Shown here piece by piece: positions 34,964 to 43,166 of a DNA stretch of 64,000 nt (its first letter is position 1; every line of letters starts with the position of its first letter). The notes under the pieces were generated by a model, which searched no databases, was not told where the DNA came from, and saw only the letters and a list, made by a program, of their open reading frames with translations. Location: assembly GCA_001570385.1 (NCBI GenBank), contig BBYL01000006.1, positions 434,001-498,000 on the forward strand, written 5' to 3'. A program made the translations under genes and the position numbers. The stretch is from Microtetraspora glauca (lineage in GTDB: Bacteria > Actinomycetota > Actinomycetes > Streptosporangiales > Streptosporangiaceae).

Positions 34964-36337
34964 GTGAGCACTGAAGAAGCGCACGTTCCGGACGCGGAAC
35001 GCAAGAAGGACACCATCAGCCTGGACCGGCACTCCCCCCGGTACCGCATCGAGTTCGAGCAGCTCGCGGACGAGTTCCACGCGAAGTGTCCGGTCGCCTG
35101 GAACGAGACCCACGGGGGCTACTGGTTCGCCAGCGGCAACAAGGAGCTGTTCGACGTCGCCCGGCGAGCCGACGTGCTGTCCAACGACAACGACATCAGC
35201 GGCACCAAGCGGGGCTACGTCGGGATCAGCATCCCGCACGTTCCCGATCCGGAGCGGCGGACCCGGGGCGGCTTCCTGGAGATGGACCCGCCGGAGCAGC
35301 GCTACTACCGCCAGGCGCTGAACCCGTACCTGTCGCCGGCGGCGGTCGCACGGTGGAAGCCGGTGGTCGAGGAGCTGACCAGGGCGTGCCTCGACGAGGT
35401 CATCGAGACCGGCCGGATCGACTTCGTCGACGACCTCGCCAACGTCGTGCCCGCGGTGCTCACCCTGGCGATGCTCGGCATGCCGCTGAAGCACTGGGAG
35501 ATCTACTGCGAGCCCACGCACGCCTCCGTTTACACCCCGCCGGACTCGCCGGACTACCCCCGGGTGCAGCAGCTCTCGCTGCAGATGGGCATGCACATGA
35601 TGCAGACCATCCACGAGATCCGGGCCAACCCACGCCCCGGCCTGATCAACGAGCTGGTCACCGTCGAGATCAACGGCTACCGGCCCGACGACACGGAGAT
35701 CCTCGGCGTCGTCATGCTGCTCATCGGCGGCGGCTTCGACACCACGACCGCGCTGACCGCGCACTCCCTGGAGTGGCTGTCCGAGCACCCCGACCAGCGT
35801 GAGCGGCTCAGCCGGGAGCGGGAGACGCTCCTCGACAGCGCGACCGAGGAATTCCTGCGCTTCTACACCCCGGCGGTGGGCGACGGACGCACGATCTCCC
35901 AGGACTGCGAGATCAACGGCACCCGGTTCAAGGAAGGGGAGCGGCTCTGGCTGTCCTGGGCGATGGCCAACCGGGACGAGAAGGTCTTCCCCGACCCGCA
36001 CACCATCCACCTGGACCGGACCGGCAACCGGCACAGCAGCTTCGGGCTGGGCATCCACCGCTGCATCGGGTCGAACGTGGCGCGGGCCATCTTCAAGATC
36101 ATGCTCACCGCGGTGCTGGACCGGATGCCGGACTACGTCTGCACCCCGGGTGGCGCGGTCCACTATGACACGACCGGCGTCATCAACGGCATGAAGAACC
36201 TGCCCGCGACCTTCACCCCGGGCAGGCGGCTGGGCGCCGGCCTCGCCGAGACGATCGACAGGATGCAGCGCATCTGCGACGAGCAGCGGCTCGCCGAGGC
36301 GGTCACCGTCCGTGCCGCGCGGGCGGAGCTCGACTGA
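34964..36337 (+). CDS. Cytochrome P450
   Basis: 457 residues. The I-helix motif is GGGFDTTTALTAH, the K-helix ExxR is EEFLR and the heme-binding loop is FGLGIHRCIGS with Cys367 as heme ligand. No membrane anchor is present, so it is a soluble class I P450. GTG start with GGAGAAG 7 nt upstream. The ferredoxin upstream, FdxA-like ferredoxin downstream and reductase at 40.3 kb provide a complete electron path. Likely hydroxylates the hydrocarbon or terpenoid-like substrate at the start of the pathway; regiochemistry unknown. Confidence 0.95.
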   Translation: MSTEEAHVPDAERKKDTISLDRHSPRYRIEFEQLADEFHAKCPVAWNETHGGYWFASGNKELFDVARRADVLSNDNDISGTKRGYVGISIPHVPDPERRTRGGFLEMDPPEQRYYRQALNPYLSPAAVARWKPVVEELTRACLDEVIETGRIDFVDDLANVVPAVLTLAMLGMPLKHWEIYCEPTHASVYTPPDSPDYPRVQQLSLQMGMHMMQTIHEIRANPRPGLINELVTVEINGYRPDDTEILGVVMLLIGGGFDTTTALTAHSLEWLSEHPDQRERLSRERETLLDSATEEFLRFYTPAVGDGRTISQDCEINGTRFKEGERLWLSWAMANRDEKVFPDPHTIHLDRTGNRHSSFGLGIHRCIGSNVARAIFKIMLTAVLDRMPDYVCTPGGAVHYDTTGVINGMKNLPATFTPGRRLGAGLAETIDRMQRICDEQRLAEAVTVRAARAELD

Positions 36338-36345
36338 CCTCGATG

Positions 36346-36378
36346 CTGACCGCGAACTGACCGCGAACTGACCGCGAG
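36346..36378 (+). repeat. Three tandem 11-nt repeats
   Basis: The unit CTGACCGCGAA occurs twice exactly and a third time with one change, in the gap between the P450 and ferredoxin genes. Possibly a replication-slippage product; no function evident. Confidence 0.7.
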
Positions 36379-36412
36379 CGCTGCGTCTTTAGCCCTGAGA
36401 ACCAAGGAGTGC

Positions 36413-36745
36413 GTGGTGGCCTACATAGTGGCCGAACCCTGTGTGGACGTCCTCGACCGCGCGTGCGTGGAGGAGTGCCCCGTCGACTGCATCTACCAGG
36501 GCGAGCGGATGGCGTACATCCAGCCCGACGAATGCGTCGACTGCGGGGCGTGCGAGCCGGTGTGCCCCGTCGGGGCCATCTACTTCGAGGAGGACCTCCC
36601 CGAGGAGTGGAGTTCCTTCACGAGGATCAACGCGGATTTCTTCGCCACGGCCGGCTCACCGGGCGGCGCGTCCGGCCTGGCGCCGGGCAGCCTGCCGGAC
36701 CCCGAGCAGGTCACCCGGCTGGCGAGGCGGGAGGCCGGGCGATGA
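36413..36745 (+). CDS. fdxA: FdxA-type 7Fe ferredoxin
   Basis: 110 residues. CVDVLDRACVEECPVDC supplies the [3Fe-4S]/[4Fe-4S] ligands at the N-terminus and CVDCGACEPVCP the second cluster motif. This matches FdxA of actinobacteria. GTG-GTG start after AAGGAG; either may be used. The stop overlaps the start of the DUF35-thiolase gene (ATGA). A second electron carrier for the P450, or for the KorAB enzyme, is possible. Confidence 0.9.
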   Translation: MVAYIVAEPCVDVLDRACVEECPVDCIYQGERMAYIQPDECVDCGACEPVCPVGAIYFEEDLPEEWSSFTRINADFFATAGSPGGASGLAPGSLPDPEQVTRLARREAGR

Positions 36746-38430
36746 GCGCGCAGGGCCGGCCGCTGCCGTTCGTCACTCCCTGGAACAAGTTCTACTGGAC
36801 CTCCGGCGCCGACGGCCGGCTCCGGTTTCAGGAGTGCGAGTCCTGTTCGGCGCTCATCCACCCACCGAAGCCGGTGTGTCCCTACTGTCGTGGCTCGCGA
36901 CTCGGGGTCCGCGCGGTGTCCGGCTTCGCCACCCTGTTCGGGTTCACCGTCAGCCACCGGTTCCACCTGCCGGGGCTGCCCTCGCCGTACATCATCGCCC
37001 AGGTGGCGGTCGAGGAGGACCCGCGCGTCCGGCTGACCACCCGCCTGGTGGACTGCGAGGAGGGCGATCTCCAGCTCGGAATGCGGATGGAGGTCACCTT
37101 CGAGCAGGTGGAGGACGTCTGGCTGCCCCTGTTCCGGCCCACGGCCGAGCAGCCGGAGCCACCGGAACAGCACGCGCGGCCGGTTTCGCTCCCGCCGGAC
37201 GAGGTGCCGGCGGAGCGGGTCCGCACCCTGGTGCGGCCCGCTCCGCGCGGCCGGAAGTTCGAGGACGACGTCGTCCTGTCCGGCATCGGCCATTCGGCGA
37301 TCGGCCGCAGGCTGATGGTCGACCCGCTCTCCCTGACCGTCGAGGCGTGCCAGGCGGCCGTGGCCGAGGCGGGCCTGACGATGGACGACATCGACGGGCT
37401 CTCGACGTACCCCGGAGGCGGTCTGGAGCACGGCATGGGGGAGGGCGGGATCACGGCGCTGGAGGCGGCGCTGCGCATCCGCCCGACCTGGTTCAACGGC
37501 GGCGGGGAGACGTTCGGTCCGGGCGGCTCGGTGATCGCGGCGATGCTGGCGGTCTCCGCGGGACTGGCACGGCACGTGCTGTGCTTCCGCACCGTCTGGC
37601 AGTCGACCCACGACCACCTGCTGCGCCAGGGCCTGCTGGGCGGAGGCGGATTCGGGCGGGTCGCCGGCGACATGGGGTGGGGCATGCCGTTCGGGGCGAC
37701 GTCGGCCGCGCACGTCCTCGCGCAGACCGCCCAGCGGCACTTCCACCGCTACGGGACCACCCGCGAGACGCTCGGCTGGATCGCACTCAACCAGCGGGCC
37801 AACGCGGCACTCAACCCCACGGCGGTCTACCGCGAGCCGCTGACGATGGACGACTACCTGAGCGCCCGGATGATCACCACGCCGTTCGGGCTGTACGACT
37901 GCGACGTCCCCTGTGACGCCGCGGTCGCCGTCGTCGTCTCCGCCGCGGAGACGGCCGGCGACCTACGGGTACGGCCGGTCCGGGTGGAGGCGGTCGGCAC
38001 CCAGATCATCGAGCGGCTGGAGTGGGACCAGAGCACGTCGACGCACGAGCCCCAGGTCCTGGGACCGGCGGCGCATCTGTGGAACCGCACGACGCTGCGA
38101 CCCGGCGACGTGGACGTGGCCGAGCTCTACGACGGCTTCACGTTCAACTGTCTGTCCTGGGTCGAGGCACTGGGCTTCTGCGGGATCGGCGAAGCCAAGG
38201 ACTTCCTCGACGGCGGGAAGAACATCGCCAGGGACGGCGTGCTGCCGCTGAACACCCACGGAGGGCAGCTGTCGCACGGACGCACCCATGGTATGGGCCT
38301 CCTCCACGAGGCGGTCGTGCAACTCCGCGGCGAGGGAGGGGCCCGGCAGGTCGAGGGCGCCCGCGTGGCCGTGGTGAGCAGCGGGGGCCTGACCCCCAGC
38401 GGGGTCATGCTGCTGCGGTCGGATGGCTGA
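36742..38430 (+). CDS. Fusion of DUF35 OB-fold/zinc-ribbon protein and SCP2-thiolase (Ltp2-like)
   Basis: 562 residues. Residues ~1-140 form a DUF35 acyl-CoA-associated OB-fold with a zinc ribbon (Cys32, Cys35, Cys46, Cys49). Residues ~175-562 form a lipid-transfer-protein/thiolase domain with LPLNTHGGQLSHGRTHGMG near the end. The usual nucleophilic Cys of thiolases is not visible in the NGGGETFGPGGSVIAAM region. This fits the Ltp2 class, which performs retro-aldol cleavage with a separate DUF35 partner in steroid side-chain degradation. Here both parts are one polypeptide. The start overlaps the fdxA stop. Cleavage of a beta-hydroxy (tertiary) acyl-CoA is inferred. Confidence 0.82.
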   Translation: MSAQGRPLPFVTPWNKFYWTSGADGRLRFQECESCSALIHPPKPVCPYCRGSRLGVRAVSGFATLFGFTVSHRFHLPGLPSPYIIAQVAVEEDPRVRLTTRLVDCEEGDLQLGMRMEVTFEQVEDVWLPLFRPTAEQPEPPEQHARPVSLPPDEVPAERVRTLVRPAPRGRKFEDDVVLSGIGHSAIGRRLMVDPLSLTVEACQAAVAEAGLTMDDIDGLSTYPGGGLEHGMGEGGITALEAALRIRPTWFNGGGETFGPGGSVIAAMLAVSAGLARHVLCFRTVWQSTHDHLLRQGLLGGGGFGRVAGDMGWGMPFGATSAAHVLAQTAQRHFHRYGTTRETLGWIALNQRANAALNPTAVYREPLTMDDYLSARMITTPFGLYDCDVPCDAAVAVVVSAAETAGDLRVRPVRVEAVGTQIIERLEWDQSTSTHEPQVLGPAAHLWNRTTLRPGDVDVAELYDGFTFNCLSWVEALGFCGIGEAKDFLDGGKNIARDGVLPLNTHGGQLSHGRTHGMGLLHEAVVQLRGEGGARQVEGARVAVVSSGGLTPSGVMLLRSDG

Positions 38431-38488
38431 TCACACGACGGTGCGGCCTTCGAGCACCCCGGCAATTGACGATATGAGGAACGCGCAG

Positions 38489-39955
38489 ATGTCAAATGGA
38501 GCAGGTGTGCGGGACGGGGACACCCTGTTCATCGACGGCAAGTGGCAGCCGGCCGACGGCGGGCGTACCTTCGATGTCACCGATCCCAGCACCGGTGAGC
38601 TCATCGGCCAGGCCTCGGACGCCGGGGCCGCGGAGACCGACCGCGCGATCGCCGCGGCGAAGGAGGCCTTCGCTTCCTGGAGCCGGGAGACCGCCTACCG
38701 GCGGGCGGAAGTCCTGTGGGCCGCACACGCATTGATGATGGAGCGGCTGGAGGACCTCGCCGGGCTCATGACCCTTGAACAGGGCAAGCCGCTGAAGGCC
38801 GCCAAGAACGAGGTTCGCTACGCCGCCGACTTCCTCAGCTGGTTCGCCGAGGAGGCCAAGCGGGTCTACGGCGGCTCCATCCCCTCCGCGCGCCCGGACC
38901 AGCGGCTGTCCGTGCTGCGCCAGCCGGTGGGGGTGGTGGCGGGGATCACTCCGTGGAACTACCCCATCTCGATGATCACGCGGAAGGTCGCGCCTGCCGT
39001 GGCCGTCGGCTGCTCCATCGTGCTGAAGCCGGCGGAGCAGACGCCGCTGTGCGCGGTCGCCGTGTTCGAGCTGCTGGAGGAGGCGGGACTGCCGCCCGGG
39101 GTGGCGAACCTCATCACCACCAGCCGGCCACGTGAGGTGGGGGACCGGCTGCTCGACTCGCCCGCTGTGCGGAAGCTCACCTTCACCGGCTCCACCGAGG
39201 TCGGAAAGGAGCTGACCGCCAGGGCGGCGGCGACGATGAAGCGGGTCTCGATGGAGCTGGGCGGGCACGCGCCGATGCTGGTCTTCGACGACGCGGATCC
39301 CGCCCACGCGGCCAAGGGTGCCGCACTGGTGAAATTCCTGAACACCGGGCAGGCCTGCATCTGCCCCAACCGCATCTTCGTCCAGCGGTCCGTCCTCGAC
39401 GCCTTCACCGACGAGCTGGTGGCCCGGGTCGGCGGGATGGTCGCCGGGCCCGGCGACCGGCCGGGGGTGAACATCGGCCCGCTGGTCGACGACGCGGCGC
39501 TGGAGAAGGTGGCCGGACAGGTCGAGGATGCCGTGGCGAAGGGCGCGCGCCTGCTGGCCGGGGGGCGGCGGCTGAAGGAGGGCGGCCTCGGCGCGGGCAG
39601 GTTCTACGCACCCACCGTCCTGGCCGACGTCGACGAATCCATGCGGATCTATCACGAGGAGACCTTCGGCCCGGTGGCGGCGATCATCCCGTTCGACGAC
39701 GAGGACGAGGCCGTGCGGAAAGCCAATGACACCGAGTACGGCCTCGCGTCGTACGTGTACACCAACGACCTGGGACGTGCCGTCCGCGTCTCCGAGGCGT
39801 TGCGGTTCGGCATCGTCGGGGTCAACGACATCAACCCCACGGCGGCCGCGGCGCCGTTCGGCGGCGTGGGGATCAGCGGGGTGGGCCGTGAGGGCGGAGC
39901 CCAGGGCATCGACGAGTACCTCGACGTGAAGCTCGTCGGGCTCGTCGTTCCATGA
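38489..39955 (+). CDS. Aldehyde dehydrogenase (2), succinate-semialdehyde dehydrogenase-like
   Basis: 488 residues. AGITPWNYPISMITRKVAPA, FTGSTEVGKEL, SMELGGHAPMLVF and NTGQACICPNR (catalytic Cys290) are all present, closest to the GabD group. The frame opens earlier (ATG 38423, overlapping the previous stop), but ATG 38489 has GAGG upstream and gives the usual family length. Likely oxidises a dicarboxylic or small aldehyde released in the pathway. Confidence 0.9.
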   Translation: MSNGAGVRDGDTLFIDGKWQPADGGRTFDVTDPSTGELIGQASDAGAAETDRAIAAAKEAFASWSRETAYRRAEVLWAAHALMMERLEDLAGLMTLEQGKPLKAAKNEVRYAADFLSWFAEEAKRVYGGSIPSARPDQRLSVLRQPVGVVAGITPWNYPISMITRKVAPAVAVGCSIVLKPAEQTPLCAVAVFELLEEAGLPPGVANLITTSRPREVGDRLLDSPAVRKLTFTGSTEVGKELTARAAATMKRVSMELGGHAPMLVFDDADPAHAAKGAALVKFLNTGQACICPNRIFVQRSVLDAFTDELVARVGGMVAGPGDRPGVNIGPLVDDAALEKVAGQVEDAVAKGARLLAGGRRLKEGGLGAGRFYAPTVLADVDESMRIYHEETFGPVAAIIPFDDEDEAVRKANDTEYGLASYVYTNDLGRAVRVSEALRFGIVGVNDINPTAAAAPFGGVGISGVGREGGAQGIDEYLDVKLVGLVVP

Positions 39956-40009
39956 TCAGGGCCTCGTCGTCCTGTGTGTCTGTACGGATGGAGAAATAAG
40001 GAGCGCGCG

Positions 40010-40315
40010 ATGAAACTGCGAGTGGGACAGACCTTGAAGAGCCTTGTGGACACCACGGGACTGGTGGTGGTCCGGTGCCCCGACCAGGACCTTTCGGTCA
40101 CCTGTGGTGGCCATGAGATGTCGCCGGACGCGCCGGGTGAGCGAGTGCCGGCCGTCGGGGGCCCGAACGGTTCGGGCCTCCAGCTGGGCAAGCGCTACAC
40201 CGTGGACGGGACCGACGTGGAGCTGCTCTGCGTCCAGGGTGGTGAGCATTCCGTGGCCGTCGACGGCACGGAGGTGGTGCAGAAGAGCGCCAAGCCCCTG
40301 CCCGCGTCGGACTGA
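40010..40315 (+). CDS. Small conserved-looking protein of unknown function, redox-cluster associated
   Basis: 101 residues. It begins MKLRVGQTLKSLVDTTGLVV; Cys residues occur in VVVRCPDQ, VTCGGHEM and ELLCVQGG, and it ends KSAKPLPASD. No signal peptide or membrane segment. A strong AAGGAG precedes the ATG. It lies between an aldehyde dehydrogenase and the ferredoxin reductase (4-nt gap), so translation is probably coupled with the reductase. The three Cys and two CGG/CP motifs might bind a metal, but I do not recognise a named family. Confidence 0.7.
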   Translation: MKLRVGQTLKSLVDTTGLVVVRCPDQDLSVTCGGHEMSPDAPGERVPAVGGPNGSGLQLGKRYTVDGTDVELLCVQGGEHSVAVDGTEVVQKSAKPLPASD

Positions 40316-40319
40316 CGTG

Positions 40320-41534
40320 ATGTCGGCATCCCATCACGTCGTGGTCGTGGGCGCCGGGCTCGGCGGCCTGCGCACGATCGAACAGCTGCGCTCGGGTGGT
40401 CACCTCGGCCCGATCACGCTGGTCGGCGCCGAGCGGCACGTGCCGTACGACCGCCCACCGCTGTCGAAGCAGATCCTGAACGGCCTCTGGGAGCCGCAGC
40501 GGGTGATCCTGCGCGACGGTACCGGCCTGGCCGAGTTGGATGTGTCGGTGCGCCTGAGCACCCGGGCGGTCGCGCTGCGCGGTACGACCGTCGACTTGGA
40601 CGGCGGCGGCAGCGTCACCGGTGACGCCATCGTGATCGCGACGGGTGTGGTTCCCCGCAGGCTGCCGGGCCAGCCGGACGGGGTGGTGACGCTTCGCACC
40701 CTCGACGACGCCCTGGCCCTTCGGAAGGCGCTCGACTCCGCCCACTCGTTGATCATCGTGGGTGCCGGCTTCATCGGGGCGGAGGTCGCCTGCGCCGCCC
40801 GCCGCAGGGACATCGCGGTCACCGTGCTCGAGGCGGCGCCCGTACCGTGCGAGCGGGCACTGGGGAGACAGGTCGGCGCGCTCGCGGCGCGCCTGTTCAC
40901 CGAGGCGGGGGTCGACCTGCGCTGCGGGGCGCGGATCGCCCGCCTGGTCGACGACCACACGGTCGAGTTGGAGGACGGGGCCGTGCTGTCGGCCGATGTC
41001 GTCCTCGTCAGCGTCGGCGCGACACCGGACCTGGCGTGGCTCGACGGAGCGGGACTACGGAACCAGAACGGACTGGCGTGCGATGAGCGCGGCCGCGTCG
41101 TCGGCACGGGCGGCGTCTGGGCCGTGGGAGACGCCGCGGCCTGGTGGGATCCGGTTGCCGGAGACCATCGTCGCAGTGAGCACTGGACCACGACGATCGA
41201 CCAGGCCGCGAAGGTGGCCTGCGACATTCTGGGAACCCGGCTCCCCGCGGCCAGGCCGCCCTACGTGTGGTCCGACCAGTTCGACCTGAAGGTCCAGACG
41301 ATCGGGCGGACGAGTACGGCGGACGAGGTGGTCACCCTGCACGGCGAGGGCATCCAGGGCGGCGCCGTCAAGGGCACCGTCGTCGGCTACTTCATTGACG
41401 GCGCGCTGACCGGCGTCGCGTCATTCGGCGCTCCGGCCCTCTTCGTGCGCTACCGCTCGCTGGTCGAGTCCGGCGCGGACCGTGGCGCCGTGCTCGCACA
41501 GGCCGGACGCGGCACGACTAGGGAGTCTCGTTGA
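40320..41534 (+). CDS. FAD/NAD-dependent ferredoxin reductase
   Basis: 404 residues. Two dinucleotide-binding motifs: FAD at VVVVGAGLGGLRTIEQLRSGG and NAD(P)H at LIIVGAGFIGAEVACAARRR. VWAVGDAAAW is the FAD-phosphate region and a C-terminal reductase domain follows. Typical of rubredoxin/putidaredoxin-reductase-like enzymes serving class I P450s. Likely reduces the ferredoxins at 34.7 and 36.4 kb. ATG starts 2 nt after the previous stop; the stop overlaps the TTG of the DoxX gene. Confidence 0.9.
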   Translation: MSASHHVVVVGAGLGGLRTIEQLRSGGHLGPITLVGAERHVPYDRPPLSKQILNGLWEPQRVILRDGTGLAELDVSVRLSTRAVALRGTTVDLDGGGSVTGDAIVIATGVVPRRLPGQPDGVVTLRTLDDALALRKALDSAHSLIIVGAGFIGAEVACAARRRDIAVTVLEAAPVPCERALGRQVGALAARLFTEAGVDLRCGARIARLVDDHTVELEDGAVLSADVVLVSVGATPDLAWLDGAGLRNQNGLACDERGRVVGTGGVWAVGDAAAWWDPVAGDHRRSEHWTTTIDQAAKVACDILGTRLPAARPPYVWSDQFDLKVQTIGRTSTADEVVTLHGEGIQGGAVKGTVVGYFIDGALTGVASFGAPALFVRYRSLVESGADRGAVLAQAGRGTTRESR

Positions 41535-42040
41535 TTGAAATCGATCTGGCCGCGACCGTGCTGAGGGTGGCCCTGGGTACCACGATGATCGCTCATGGCT
41601 GGAACCACGCTTTCGGAGGCGGCAGGCTCCCCGGAACGGCTCGGTGGTTCGAGTCCATCGGCATCCGCCCGGGACGTCTGCACGCCCTGCTGGCGACGCT
41701 CACCGAGCTGGGAGCCGGCGCCCTGCTGCTCCTCGGTCTGCTCAACGCCCTGGCAGCCGCCATGGTGGTCGGAACCATGACGGTGGCCTTGATAGCCAAC
41801 CACATCAAAAACGGATATTTCATCTTCCGGCCCGGAGAAGGGTACGAGTACGTCCTGTTGATCATCCTGGCCGCGTGCGGTCTCGCGGCGCTCGGCCCGG
41901 GCCGCTGGTCCGTGGACCACCTCGTGGGACTCGGCCTGGACGGTCCGCTCGGCCTGGCCGTGGCGGCGGTCGCCGGCGGGGGTGGAGGCCTGCTCCTGCT
42001 GGCCGTCTTCTGGCGGCCGGGTGCCCGGCCGCAAGGATGA
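41531..42040 (+). CDS. DoxX family membrane protein
   Basis: 169 residues with about four hydrophobic segments. LRVALGTTMIAHGWNHAFGGG and a second LLLGLLNALAAAMVVGTMTV fit the DoxX family. TTG start overlapping the reductase stop (TTGA) with GGGAG upstream. DoxX proteins associate with respiratory or redox complexes. Here it is the last gene of the redox segment and could link reductase or quinone electron flow to the membrane. Confidence 0.8.
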   Translation: MIEIDLAATVLRVALGTTMIAHGWNHAFGGGRLPGTARWFESIGIRPGRLHALLATLTELGAGALLLLGLLNALAAAMVVGTMTVALIANHIKNGYFIFRPGEGYEYVLLIILAACGLAALGPGRWSVDHLVGLGLDGPLGLAVAAVAGGGGGLLLLAVFWRPGARPQG

Positions 42041-42162
42041 TCTGAGCGCGGACCGGACCCGGCGTACACGCCTCACGTCCCCGGCTCGGCCGACCGGGCC
42101 GGGGTCTTCTGCCCACCGCCCCGGTGACGTACCAGATGGTCGGGCGTCCCCGGGGCGTCGGC

Positions 42163-42198
42163 GTCATTCCTTCAAACCGCGTCACGCCTTCAAACCGG
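42163..42198. repeat. 18-nt tandem duplication
   Basis: Two adjacent 18-nt units (42163-42180 and 42181-42198) differ at three positions and share CCTTCAAACCG. The second spans the terminal stop of the truncated DUF2889 gene and suggests slippage linked to its decay. Confidence 0.65.
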
Positions 42199-42734
42199 AT
42201 ACTCCGGCAGTTGGGCGAGCAGGGCCGGAAGGTCCGCCAGCCCGAGCAGAGATCCGGGGTGGGCCGATAGCGGTGCCCGGCAGGACCCGGACGGACACCG
42301 GCGGAGATCATGGCGTGCCCGGAAACGAGCGCGGCCACAGGGACGTCGTCGAGCATCAGGTGGAGCAGTGATGCGGACCGCACATGATCGGGAACGACAT
42401 CGGCGAGTATCGACCTGAAGCCGCGCCACGTCTGGGTGCCCACAAGTCCTCGCAGCCGGGATTCATCCGGGTCGGAGCGCAGCGCGGTCACCGTGCGTCC
42501 CCCCATGAAGTCGACCTCGGCGGTGAGCGCCGCACGCCCGCTCACCGTGCCGTTCCCGTCGCCGTCCGTCACGAGGTCGCGGGCGGCGCCGCGCAGGTGC
42601 AGCGGACCGGTCAGCCCCTCGGGCCGGAGGGTGTCGAGCGTGGCGGTACGGCGGACCGAGCCGGGCAGGCGGGTCGAGGGAGTCCGCAGCGGATTGTGCG
42701 GACCCCGCCGGGGGTGCAGGGTGCGGTTGTCCAC
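42190..42734 (-). pseudogene. Truncated/frameshifted DUF2889 gene
   Basis: The frame from GTG 42734 (GAGGAG 9 nt upstream) reads GSVRRTATLDTLRPEG, ARDLVTDGDG, GLVGTQTWRGFRSILADVVP and LLHLMLDDVPVAALVSG, then DLCSGW. This follows the actinobacterial DUF2889 family, whose genes accompany steroid- and terpene-type catabolic clusters. Beyond DLCSGW the pattern moves by one frame to ADLPALLAQLPEYPV and stops at 42190, losing the family's C-terminal third. Third gene of the minus-strand operon after the crotonase and ArsR genes. A sequencing error is possible. Confidence 0.5.
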
Positions 42735-42819
42735 GAGGAGGCTCCTCACGTGATGTGCGTCGTCCGGCGCACCGGCAGCCGGGGCCGCGGCGCCGACCCG
42801 AGAAGATCTATGGGATGGA

Positions 42820-43158
42820 TCACCAGGTCAGCAGGACGAGCTCCCGCCCCGCTGCGTCGACGCGCGCCGGGGCATGCTGGACCGGGCGCGACCCGGGCGC
42901 CAGCGTCCGGAGTTCGTCCATGAGTTCCCGCAGCACCCGGCGGCGCAAGGTGTAGTAGGAGTTGCGCCCTTCCTTACGGACGTCCACCAGGCCTGCCTGG
43001 ATCAGAAGCTTGGTGTGGTAGGAGATCGTGGGCTTGGAGACGGGCAGCGTGTCTTCGAGGGTGTTGCGGGCGAGCTCGTCCACCATGGCCATCTGGCAGA
43101 CGATCTGCCACCTGACGGGGTCGGCGAGGGCTTTGAGGACTTCGGTTCCTGAGCTCAC
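42820..43158 (-). CDS. ArsR/SmtB family HTH regulator (paralogue of the 23.5 kb gene)
   Basis: 112 residues. The winged helix runs from EVLKALADPVRWQIVCQMAM through LPVSKPTISYHTKLLIQAG. GTG start at 43158 chosen by alignment with the paralogue and an AGGTG about 9 nt upstream; the frame is open much further upstream over the crotonase gene. It shares the core helices and the C-terminal LLTW with the ArsR at 23475. It lies directly after the crotonase gene (8-nt gap). Ligand unknown. Confidence 0.88.
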   Translation of the reverse strand: MSSGTEVLKALADPVRWQIVCQMAMVDELARNTLEDTLPVSKPTISYHTKLLIQAGLVDVRKEGRNSYYTLRRRVLRELMDELRTLAPGSRPVQHAPARVDAAGRELVLLTW

Positions 43159-43166
43159 CGTAGTGA

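Noticed and set aside
36346..36378. Tandem 11-nt repeats considered as a CRISPR or iteron array
   Set aside because: Only three short adjacent units without spacers; no cas or rep gene nearby.
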